A DNA stretch of 64,000 nucleotides, taken from assembly GCF_006716565.1 (NCBI RefSeq), contig NZ_VFPG01000001.1, forward strand, positions 248,001 through 312,000, in the 5' to 3' direction. Under the pieces are notes generated by a model. It was not told where the DNA came from. It did no database searches and saw only the letters and a program-made list of their open reading frames with translations. Shown piece after piece: positions 56,918 through 64,000 of the stretch. Every line of letters starts with the position of its first letter. The stretch's first letter is position 1. The position numbers and the translations under genes are program-made. Source of the DNA: Nocardia bhagyanarayanae. GTDB lineage: Bacteria; Actinomycetota; Actinomycetes; Mycobacteriales; Mycobacteriaceae.

Positions 56918-59464
56918 TCACGCCGCGGACTTCTTCAGTCGTAGCCGCTGCCAGGTCGCGAGGGCCAGCAGCGCGGTGATGACCAACAGCAGCGTCACGT
57001 CGAGGATCCAGATGCCGGCGGTGTGGTCCCAGAGCTTGTCCTGCTGGGCGTTGGCGAAGATCGTCTTGATGTCGACCGTCGACGCACCAGCCGCATAGCC
57101 CCAGCGCGAGGGGAACAGCCAGGACAGCTGCTCGAGCACGACCCGGTCGGTGACCGGGATGAGGCCACCGGCCATCACGAGCTGCACCATGATCATGACG
57201 ACCAGCATCGGCATGACCTGCTCGTTCGACTTGGCCAGGCTGGAGATCAGCAGACCGAACACCACACAGCACACCGCGGTCAGTGCGATGTCGATGTACA
57301 GCTCGGCGCTGCCGGACGACAACACCGAGCCCGCGCCGGGCGGGTTCTTGCCCGCGAGGGTGATCCCGACCAGCACCGCCGCCTGCAGGAACGCGGTGAC
57401 GCTGAACACCGCGATCTTGGCCATCAGGTAAGCCGAGGGCAGCAGGCCGACCGCCCGCTCGCGATAGAAGATCGTCCGCTCGCCGACCAGGTCGCGCACG
57501 GTCAGCGTCGCGCCCATGAAGCAGGCGCCGAGGATCAGCACGACAAGCAGCTGCTGGGTCTCGCCGCCGCCCACGCGCACGATCTCACCGGTGGGCAGAG
57601 TCGTCAGTCCGCCTGGCGCGAAACCGTTCTTGCCAGGCACCACGAGGGAAAGCACGCCGAGAATGAACGGCAGCAGCAACAGGAAGATCAGGTAACCGCG
57701 ATCGGCGAAGATCAACCGAATCTGCCTGCGCACCAACGTGGAGAACTGTTTGAACCCGCTCGACTGCGGCGGACTGCCCGCGGGTCCGTAGCGCGGTGGA
57801 GGTGGTGGCGGCGGAGCGAACGCCTGTCTGGATCGGTACGCGGCGAAGGCCTGATCCGGATTGGCCGCCACGTTGGCGAAGATCTCGGCCCAGTCGCTGG
57901 TGCCCAAGGCCCCACCGACTCCGGCCGGATGTCCGCAGAACGCGGTCTTGCCGCCCGGAGCAAGCAGCAGCACCTGGTCGCACATGTCCAGGCAGGCCAC
58001 CGAGTGGGTGACAACGATGACCACGCGACCGGCGTCGGCCAGCTCGCGCAACATCACCATGACCTGCCGGTCCAGCGCCGGGTCCAGACCCGAGGTCGGC
58101 TCGTCCAAGATCAGCAGCGAAGGACCGGTAAGCAGCTCGAGCGCCACCGAGGCGCGCTTGCGCTGACCGCCGGAGAGCCGGTCGACCCTGGTGTCGGCGT
58201 GCTCGGTGAGCGAAAGTTCCTTCAGCACACCGTCGATCACCTTCTGGCGGTCGGCCTTGGTGGTGTCGGGCGGCAGCCGCAGCTCGGCGGCGTAGCCGAG
58301 CGCCTGGCGCACCGTGAGCTGACGGTGCAGCACGTCGTCCTGCGGGACCATGCCGATACGGGAACGCAGCGCCTCGTACTCGGCGTGCAGATTGCGTCCT
58401 TCGAAAGTCACCACGCCGCCGGACGGTTGGGTGGTGCCTGCGATCAACTTCGACAGCGTCGACTTGCCCGCGCCCGACGGACCGATGAGCGCGGTCAGCG
58501 TGCCGCGGCCCGCCTGCATGTTCACGTCGACGAGCAGCTGCTTGTTGCCCTCGACGGTGAATCCGACGCCGTGCACGTGCAATCCCTGTTCGGCGACCGG
58601 CTTCTGCCGATGCACGAGGGCGCCCTGCTGGACGACGAAGTCGACGTTGCCGATGGTGACGATGTCGCGCTCGCGCAGCACCGTGCGCTGCTGCCGGGTG
58701 CCGTTGACGAAGGTGCCGTTCGCGGAGCCGAGATCCTCGATGGTGAGGCCCTCGGCGCCCGCGATCAGGCGCGCGTGCTTGCGGGAGGCCAGCGGATCGT
58801 TGACGACGATCTGGTTGTCGGTGGTGCGGCCGATGGCGAGACCGGCGGACGGAATCCGGTCGGCCCTGGCGATCGGCGCGGTCGATGCCCTGGCGCGCAG
58901 CGGCGGCAGCGCCGAGGTGTCGGCCTTGGTCGTCATGTTGAAGTTGGGCTGCTGCGGCGTCGGCTGCGAGGGCGGGTGATGCGCCACCGCGGGTTGGTGC
59001 GAAGGAGCCGGTTGGTGTGACGGGCCGGGCTGATGCGCTTGCTGCCCGATCGGCGGACGGTTCGGATGCTGATAACTCGGCCGTTGCCGAGCCGCCTGCT
59101 GCGGTTGCGAAGACGGTGGCGGCGACGGCGTCCGCGCGTGCCGGACCGGCGCCGCGGCGGGCAGCAGATGCAACAGCGGACCGCTGATCGCGTCGCCGAG
59201 CCTGACCTGCGTCGGGCGGTCGATCGACACCGGCTGACTCAGCCTGCGCGCGTCGACGAAAACGCCATTGGTACTGCCGTTGTCGGTGAGAACCCAGCCG
59301 CTCCCCTGCCAGGTCAGCGTCGCGTGCACTCGCGACACCAGCGGGCTGTCGACGAACAGCGTCACCTCGGGCGCACGGCCCATGGTGACTTGCTGATTCG
59401 AATCGAAGACCCGTTCAGTTCCATCATGGCGCACGGTGATGGTCTGCGCCCCCGGTAAAGACAT
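56918..59464 (-). CDS. FHA-domain ABC exporter (Rv1747-like)
   Basis: The 848-residue protein has two FHA domains (residues about 25-90: MGRAPEVTLFVDSPLVSRVHATL, STNGVFVD; and about 210-280: IGRTTDNQIVVNDPLASRKHARL, SANGTFVNG). An ABC ATPase with GPSGAGKST, LSGGQRKRASVALELL and LLILDEPTSGLDP follows, then an ABC-2-type membrane domain of about six helices ending LATWQRLRLKKSAA. It resembles mycobacterial Rv1747, which is phosphorylated by a Ser/Thr kinase and exports cell-wall lipids. It is divergent from the metallopeptidase. Confidence 0.93.
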   Translation of the reverse strand: MSLPGAQTITVRHDGTERVFDSNQQVTMGRAPEVTLFVDSPLVSRVHATLTWQGSGWVLTDNGSTNGVFVDARRLSQPVSIDRPTQVRLGDAISGPLLHLLPAAAPVRHARTPSPPPSSQPQQAARQRPSYQHPNRPPIGQQAHQPGPSHQPAPSHQPAVAHHPPSQPTPQQPNFNMTTKADTSALPPLRARASTAPIARADRIPSAGLAIGRTTDNQIVVNDPLASRKHARLIAGAEGLTIEDLGSANGTFVNGTRQQRTVLRERDIVTIGNVDFVVQQGALVHRQKPVAEQGLHVHGVGFTVEGNKQLLVDVNMQAGRGTLTALIGPSGAGKSTLSKLIAGTTQPSGGVVTFEGRNLHAEYEALRSRIGMVPQDDVLHRQLTVRQALGYAAELRLPPDTTKADRQKVIDGVLKELSLTEHADTRVDRLSGGQRKRASVALELLTGPSLLILDEPTSGLDPALDRQVMVMLRELADAGRVVIVVTHSVACLDMCDQVLLLAPGGKTAFCGHPAGVGGALGTSDWAEIFANVAANPDQAFAAYRSRQAFAPPPPPPPRYGPAGSPPQSSGFKQFSTLVRRQIRLIFADRGYLIFLLLLPFILGVLSLVVPGKNGFAPGGLTTLPTGEIVRVGGGETQQLLVVLILGACFMGATLTVRDLVGERTIFYRERAVGLLPSAYLMAKIAVFSVTAFLQAAVLVGITLAGKNPPGAGSVLSSGSAELYIDIALTAVCCVVFGLLISSLAKSNEQVMPMLVVMIMVQLVMAGGLIPVTDRVVLEQLSWLFPSRWGYAAGASTVDIKTIFANAQQDKLWDHTAGIWILDVTLLLVITALLALATWQRLRLKKSAA

Positions 59465-59571
59465 GCAGCGGATACTATGCCATCAACCGGACATCGGCGG
59501 TGCCCCCGACGCGCCTATTGTCCCGATCCGGCGACCGATGTGAACGATATACCGGCCGACTAGGGGGAGCT

Positions 59572-61011
59572 TTGCCGAAACTCCAAGCGACCGCTGTCAT
59601 TACGGCTGTACTGTGCGTGATGGCCCTGCTCGCGGGTTGTACGCGCGAGGTGGACGGCCGTGCGGTCTCGGTCTACGACGACCCGTTCAGGGTGGCCGGA
59701 CTGCCCACGACGAGCGGCCCGAGCGGACCACGTCCCGGCGTCCCCGACACCGACCTCACCGCGTCCGGCGGCGACGGCGGCGAGATCGACACCCTGGCGC
59801 TCAACGCCATCGACGACATCCAGACCTACTGGGCCGCCGAGTACGGCAAGGATTTCGACGGCGACTTCGCGCCCGTCGATCGGCTCGTCTCCTGGAGCGC
59901 CAAGGCGCCGCGCAACGACGCTCCCGAGTTCTGCAAGGAGACGACCTACCGGCTGGTGAACGCCGCCTTCTGCCGACTGGACAACTCCATCGGCTGGGAC
60001 CGCTCGGTGCTGTTGCCCACCATGGCGGAAACCTTCGGCAAGATGGCCGTCGTGATGGTGCTCGCCCACGAGTACGGGCACGCCGTGCAGTCGCAGGCCA
60101 AGATCGTCGATCCGAAGGATCCGGTGATCGTCAAGGAGCAGCAGGCCGACTGCTTCGCAGGCGCGTTCATCCGTCACGTGGCGGAGGGCAAGTCGAAGCA
60201 CTTCACCATCAATACCTCCGACGGTCTCAACACGGTGCTCGCCGCGACCGTCGCGATCCGCGACTCCGACCCCGACGACCCGGAGAGCGTGCACGGCTCG
60301 GCGTTCGAGCGGGTCACCGCGGTGCAGATCGGATTCACCGACGGCCCGAAGGCGTGCAAGGGCATCGACATCGACGAGATCAACCAGCGCCGCGGCGGCC
60401 TGCCGCAGACGCTTGGCGGCAGCACCGGCGAGTATCCGATCGACAAGGAAAGCCTGATCGAGCTCACCAAGGCGCTCGCCGTCATCCTGCCCATCGAGGA
60501 CAGTCCGACCTACAACTACAACGGCGCGCGGATCGACTGCCGCGACGGCACCACCACCGCGCCCGTCTCCTACTGTCCCGCCGAGAATCTCATCGCCACC
60601 GACATTCCCGAGCTGGCCAAACGCGGCACGGCCGACGTCGACGAGGACGACCCGCTGCCGCTCAAGGTCACCGGCGACTACAACGGCTATGTCGTCTTCA
60701 TCGCCCGCTACACCCTCGCGGTGCAGCAGAGTCACGGCCAGTCGTTGATCGGCGCCAAGACCGGGCTGCGCGCCGCGTGCCTGGCGGGCGTGGTCACCGG
60801 CAAGCTCGCCGACCCGAATCGCCAACGCACCCAGGGCGATATCTCCCTCGCCGCGGGCGACCTGGACGAGGCGGTTTCGGGCCTGCTCACCGATGGTCTC
60901 GCGGCCAGCGACGCGCAGGGCAAGACGGTGCCGAGCGGGTTCGCCAGGGTCGATGCCTTCCGCGCGGGTGTGCTCAACGGCGAGAACACCTGCATGTCGC
61001 GGTACTCGTAA
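59572..61011 (+). CDS. Neutral zinc metallopeptidase lipoprotein
   Basis: The 479-residue protein has a lipoprotein signal (VLCVMALLAGC, Cys 23). A zinc-metallopeptidase HEYGH motif lies near residue 166, and a downstream EQQADCFAG near 189 probably supplies the third ligand. Several Cys residues suggest disulphides. I chose the TTG at 59572, preceded by AGGGGGAG, because it gives a short basic n-region; the open frame begins earlier. Similar proteins are annotated as YpfJ-type neutral zinc metallopeptidases. Confidence 0.88.
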   Translation: MPKLQATAVITAVLCVMALLAGCTREVDGRAVSVYDDPFRVAGLPTTSGPSGPRPGVPDTDLTASGGDGGEIDTLALNAIDDIQTYWAAEYGKDFDGDFAPVDRLVSWSAKAPRNDAPEFCKETTYRLVNAAFCRLDNSIGWDRSVLLPTMAETFGKMAVVMVLAHEYGHAVQSQAKIVDPKDPVIVKEQQADCFAGAFIRHVAEGKSKHFTINTSDGLNTVLAATVAIRDSDPDDPESVHGSAFERVTAVQIGFTDGPKACKGIDIDEINQRRGGLPQTLGGSTGEYPIDKESLIELTKALAVILPIEDSPTYNYNGARIDCRDGTTTAPVSYCPAENLIATDIPELAKRGTADVDEDDPLPLKVTGDYNGYVVFIARYTLAVQQSHGQSLIGAKTGLRAACLAGVVTGKLADPNRQRTQGDISLAAGDLDEAVSGLLTDGLAASDAQGKTVPSGFARVDAFRAGVLNGENTCMSRYS

Positions 61012-61028
61012 GGCGTTCCGCGGAGTCG

Positions 61029-62339
61029 TCAGCCTCCGAACGGCGGCGGCGCAGCGGGTTCGAAACGCAGCACGCGGTTGCCGAGCATCACCTCGGTGCC
61101 AGGCACCAGGATCATCGGCTGGTTGGGATTGAGGCGGACCCAGTCGCGGTAACCGGGCAACCGCGTGCGGGTGCCGTTTGTCGAGCCGCGGTCCACCACG
61201 GTCACGTCCCAGTTGATCAGCCGAATCTCCGCGTGCGCGCGGGACATTCCGCCGGAGTTGTCCTCCACCTTCAGCGGGATCAGCCCGCGCTGCGCGGCCT
61301 CGGAATGTTCGGGGTCGCGGCCGAGCACCGCGTCGGCGGCCAGCATGTAGGTCATGCCGTCGTCGAGGATCAGCATGCCCAGCGGCGGACGGACCACCTC
61401 GATCAGCGCCTGGGTCTGGTCCACCGGCATGCCGCAGACGGTGCAGAACGCCGCGCGCGGATCGCTCGGATGGGCACGCGCGCATTTGAATCCCATGACC
61501 TTGACGGTCAGCGCGGTCGCCTTGGCGGTGGCCTCGAGGCGGCGTTGCAGATCCGGATCGGGTTGCGGGGCCGGGTTGGTGCCGCCGATCTGGGTGTCGG
61601 CCTCGTGCGGGTCGGCCACCGAGTCCAGCATCGAGGTCGACGCCTGCGTCGCCGTGGGTTGCGGCTCCCGGTGCGGTTCGGGGCGGGGTTGCTGACGCGG
61701 CTCCGGATCGATGCGTGCCGTCGGGAGTGGCGCGACGGGCGTGCGGTGCTGCGGCGCTCGGTGTTCGGCGGGCTCGGGCCGGGCGACCGCGCGCGAACGA
61801 GCGCCGTCCGACCAGACGATCGCACCTCCGGCCTGCGCGATTCCCTCGACCAGCCAGCCGATTCCGCGCTCCTGCGGCATTTCCGGAATCCGGCCCTCGG
61901 CGTCGTCGATGAACAACGCGACACCGCGCGCCGGAACGGACGCGACCCGGTCGACGGTGAACGCCGCGTCGCTGCCCCGGTACCGCTCGTCCCTGCCGTC
62001 CCCGGCGAGCACCGCCGTCACCGCGCCGTGCAGGAAGATCGCGACCCCGCCGTTCTCCGCCGCGGAGAGGATGCCGAAATCGATCGGCACGCCTGGGCTG
62101 ATCTGCTCGGCGTGCTTCATGAGCCAGCGCGTCGCCTGCCGCGCGACCAGCGCGCCGGGGCCGTCCGGCTGTTGTTCGACGGCCGCCCTGACCAGTTCCG
62201 CGAGCGATTCGAGCGCGATGACGGCGGGCGAGTCCTCGGTCGGTTTGTCTCGCCCCCGATGCGCGACCACCAGCACCGCGCCCGCGACCCGGGCGACGGC
62301 GTGGTTCCCCGCGACGACTTCGACCTGCCGATCCTTCAC
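61029..62339 (-). CDS. FHA-domain protein with Cys motif
   Basis: The 436-residue protein has an N-terminal ~170-residue alpha/beta domain (VVAGNHAVARVAGAVLVVAHRG, GGVAIFLHGAVTAVLAGDG), which resembles a degenerate PP2C-like fold. A Pro/Arg-rich linker follows, then a Cys-rich segment (CARAHPSD..CTVCG) and a C-terminal FHA domain (LGRDPEHSEAA, SRAHAEIRLINWDVTVVDRGSTNGT). The GTG at 62339 has GGAGG upstream. It is convergent with the metallopeptidase gene, 17 bp away. FHA domains bind phosphothreonine, so it may act in STPK signalling. Confidence 0.85.
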   Translation of the reverse strand: MKDRQVEVVAGNHAVARVAGAVLVVAHRGRDKPTEDSPAVIALESLAELVRAAVEQQPDGPGALVARQATRWLMKHAEQISPGVPIDFGILSAAENGGVAIFLHGAVTAVLAGDGRDERYRGSDAAFTVDRVASVPARGVALFIDDAEGRIPEMPQERGIGWLVEGIAQAGGAIVWSDGARSRAVARPEPAEHRAPQHRTPVAPLPTARIDPEPRQQPRPEPHREPQPTATQASTSMLDSVADPHEADTQIGGTNPAPQPDPDLQRRLEATAKATALTVKVMGFKCARAHPSDPRAAFCTVCGMPVDQTQALIEVVRPPLGMLILDDGMTYMLAADAVLGRDPEHSEAAQRGLIPLKVEDNSGGMSRAHAEIRLINWDVTVVDRGSTNGTRTRLPGYRDWVRLNPNQPMILVPGTEVMLGNRVLRFEPAAPPPFGG

Positions 62340-62481
62340 CGGTATCGGCCTCCACCGGTGCTCTGGTCCAAGGTCCTCGCCATAGCACCCAGCGTATTGC
62401 AATCGGTGTCTGATCGGTCGCTCTGCCCGGCGTTCGTCGGTTATCTTCAAGGGCACGTATGGGAGGAACGAGGGGCCTGTC

Positions 62482-63687
62482 ATGGTTCGGACTTCGCGCA
62501 TCGCGATCTTGGCGGCTTGTGTGGCGGTAGCCGGTGCGTTGACCGGGTGCGGAAGTGTAGCGGGCACCGCGCTACCCGGTGAACTCGACGTCCGGAACCT
62601 GGCGGTCGGCACCTATCCGGTGGACAAGCATGCGTACGACCAGGATTCGAACGGCGACGGCGCGCTGCTGGAGGGCATGCGCATGTCCGAGGCCGTGGTG
62701 CCGACCGTGCGGATCGACCCGTCGCTCACCTTCGGCCGCGGCAGCACCGTGCTCACCGACACCGAGGCGGCCCTCGACTTCGTCGCCAACGTCTCCAAGC
62801 CGGTGCTGGACAACCGCAAGATGGTGACCGGCTTCGCCGCAAGCGGTTCCGACAAGGCGGACCCGGCGGGCCAGAGCCGTCCCGCCGCCGACGCCACCGC
62901 GATCACCAACGTCGTGTTCCGCTTCCCGGACGAGGCCACCGCCAAGCTCGCCGCCCGCGAACTCGAGGACGCCGACATCGGCGTCTCCGACCAGAACCGC
63001 AGGCTCGGCTCCACCAAGTACCCCGACGCCTATCTCCATTGGCGCCCAGGCGTTCCCAGCATCGGCGCCTTCCTCGCCCACCGCCAGTTCGTCATCTCGC
63101 TGTACGTGCAGCGCCCCCGCGCCGACAGCACCGACCTGGTGAACTGGGTGGACAAGACGTTCGCCGCCCAGGTGCCCGCGCTGGACAAGTTCCAACCGAC
63201 CCCGGTCGACAAGCTCGACACCCTGAAGGTGGACCCGGAGGGTCTGCTCGCCCGCGTCGCCGTCGCCGACCGCGCCGGGCACTTTCCCGATCCGGTCTCC
63301 TTCGCCATCTACGACGGCAACCACGGCATCCACTCCTCCGACGACCAAGCCGCCACCCAGCGCCTCGTCCAGGACACCGGCGTCGACAAGATCGCCATCG
63401 TGGACGCCAGCTCGGTGACCCGCGCCCGTGACAGCGACGCCGCCCAGAAGCTGCTCACCGGCCTGATCGACACCGCGGGCGACCAGTTCGACCCCCTCGG
63501 CGCGCCCAACGACGTCCCCGGCGCGAAATGCTTGCAGCTCAACAGCAAAGGCGACCCGGAACGGGAGTACAAGTACCGCTGCTACGTGCCGTACAAGCGC
63601 TACGTCGGCGTGGTGACCAGCGACAAGGAACCCGACGTCCGGCAGAAAGTGGCGGCGCAGTACGCGTTGCTGGCCAACAGCTTGTGA
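62482..63687 (+). CDS. DUF7373-type lipoprotein, copy 1
   Basis: The 401-residue lipoprotein has a signal peptide ending AGALTGC (Cys 23) and then SVAGTALPGELDVRNLAVGTYPVDKHAYD, the beginning of the DUF7373 family of Nocardia lipoproteins (from memory). No enzymatic motif is seen. Two Cys near the C-terminus (AKCLQLN, YRCYVPY) may form a disulphide. It overlaps a second, related gene by 4 nt. Confidence 0.85.
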   Translation: MVRTSRIAILAACVAVAGALTGCGSVAGTALPGELDVRNLAVGTYPVDKHAYDQDSNGDGALLEGMRMSEAVVPTVRIDPSLTFGRGSTVLTDTEAALDFVANVSKPVLDNRKMVTGFAASGSDKADPAGQSRPAADATAITNVVFRFPDEATAKLAARELEDADIGVSDQNRRLGSTKYPDAYLHWRPGVPSIGAFLAHRQFVISLYVQRPRADSTDLVNWVDKTFAAQVPALDKFQPTPVDKLDTLKVDPEGLLARVAVADRAGHFPDPVSFAIYDGNHGIHSSDDQAATQRLVQDTGVDKIAIVDASSVTRARDSDAAQKLLTGLIDTAGDQFDPLGAPNDVPGAKCLQLNSKGDPEREYKYRCYVPYKRYVGVVTSDKEPDVRQKVAAQYALLANSL

Positions 63688-64000
63688 GAAGGGTGTCGCG
63701 ACCGCGTGCCCTGCCGATCGTCGCCACGGCGTGCGCTCTGCTCGCCGGTGTGGCCTCCGGCTGCGGCGCGCAGACCGTCGAAGGGCGCGGCGTGCCGGGC
63801 ATGACTACGGTCGACGTGGCAAGTCTCGCCGTCGGCCCGTTCCCGTCCGCTCCCGTCGACTACGAGCCGAGATTGGAGACGAAGAGCGACGTCTTCGCGA
63901 TCGAGTCGCGGCGGTTGTTCGGCTATCTGGTCGCGCCGTACGAAATCGACAGCGAGATGGCCGCGCTCGAAGCCACGCGCATCGTCGCCGCTCCTGGTTC
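63684..64000 (+). CDS. DUF7373-type lipoprotein, copy 2 (partial)
   Basis: The first 105 codons are present; the gene runs off the right edge. The GTG overlaps the previous stop (GTGA). A lipoprotein signal (ALLAGVASGC, Cys 27) is followed by TVEGRGVPGMTTVDVASLAVGPFPSAPVDY, which parallels the LDVRNLAVGTYP segment of copy 1. The two probably form a translationally coupled pair of surface lipoproteins. Confidence 0.85.
   Translation, partial: MRRVSRPRALPIVATACALLAGVASGCGAQTVEGRGVPGMTTVDVASLAVGPFPSAPVDYEPRLETKSDVFAIESRRLFGYLVAPYEIDSEMAALEATRIVAAPG

Overview
This is a high-GC actinomycete chromosome segment, most likely Nocardia or a close relative. The evidence is MspA/Nfp-type outer-membrane porins, WhiB3, SigD with its anti-sigma factor RsdA, a mutasome (imuA'-imuB), ESX-type secretion proteins, and a gene order that follows the Mycobacterium tuberculosis stretch imuB to Rv3446c as I remember it. 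Nothing looks plasmid-borne. No tRNA, rRNA, CRISPR array or transposase was recognised.

Layout: (1) 0-2 kb: imuB (cut by the window edge) and imuA', with a LexA-type SOS box upstream. (2) 2-13.5 kb: an envelope and signalling island. It holds a membrane Ser/Thr kinase, a NarL-type response regulator with a PspC-domain histidine kinase, two MspA-type porins separated by a 4-kb XRE-like/nSTAND NTPase/WD40 gene, a PspC-toastrack membrane protein and two small proteins. (3) 13.5-25 kb: guaA, guaB3 and guaB for GMP synthesis, then rsdA-sigD, whiB3, and an ECF sigma factor paired with a shortened anti-sigma protein. (4) 25-33 kb: groES-groEL1 under a CIRCE element, an Hsp70-like membrane protein preceded by 17-bp repeats, and the tsaE-tsaB-rimI-tsaD operon for the tRNA t6A modification. 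(5) 33-38 kb: alr and an alpha/beta hydrolase, embedded between two unusual repeat regions. (6) 38-54 kb: nnr, cupredoxin, MarR/MFS pair, glmS, an orphan set of type VII secretion candidates, an ABC-F protein, an AbiEi/DUF559 protein, a second copy of the 53-bp repeat region, and glmM. (7) 54-64 kb: rplM-rpsI, an Rv3446c-like protein, an FHA/ABC exporter, a lipoprotein metallopeptidase, an FHA protein and two DUF7373-type lipoproteins.

Functional links: the glmS, glmM and alr genes feed peptidoglycan synthesis. The three gua genes complete GMP synthesis from IMP. The tsa genes make t6A. Three separate PspC-domain proteins, a STPK, FHA proteins and several sigma/anti-sigma factors give the window a strong envelope-signalling flavour.

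The most unusual material is non-coding. A roughly 1.3-kb degenerate repeat field at 32.9-34.26 kb appears to derive from the 3' end of the adjacent hydrolase gene. Two directly repeated modules, each a 53-bp tandem array followed by a 499-bp homologous block, lie 14 kb apart. The most interesting gene-level arrangement is the STAND-WD40 gene sitting between two porin paralogues. Two alpha/beta-hydrolase proteins have lost the catalytic serine.
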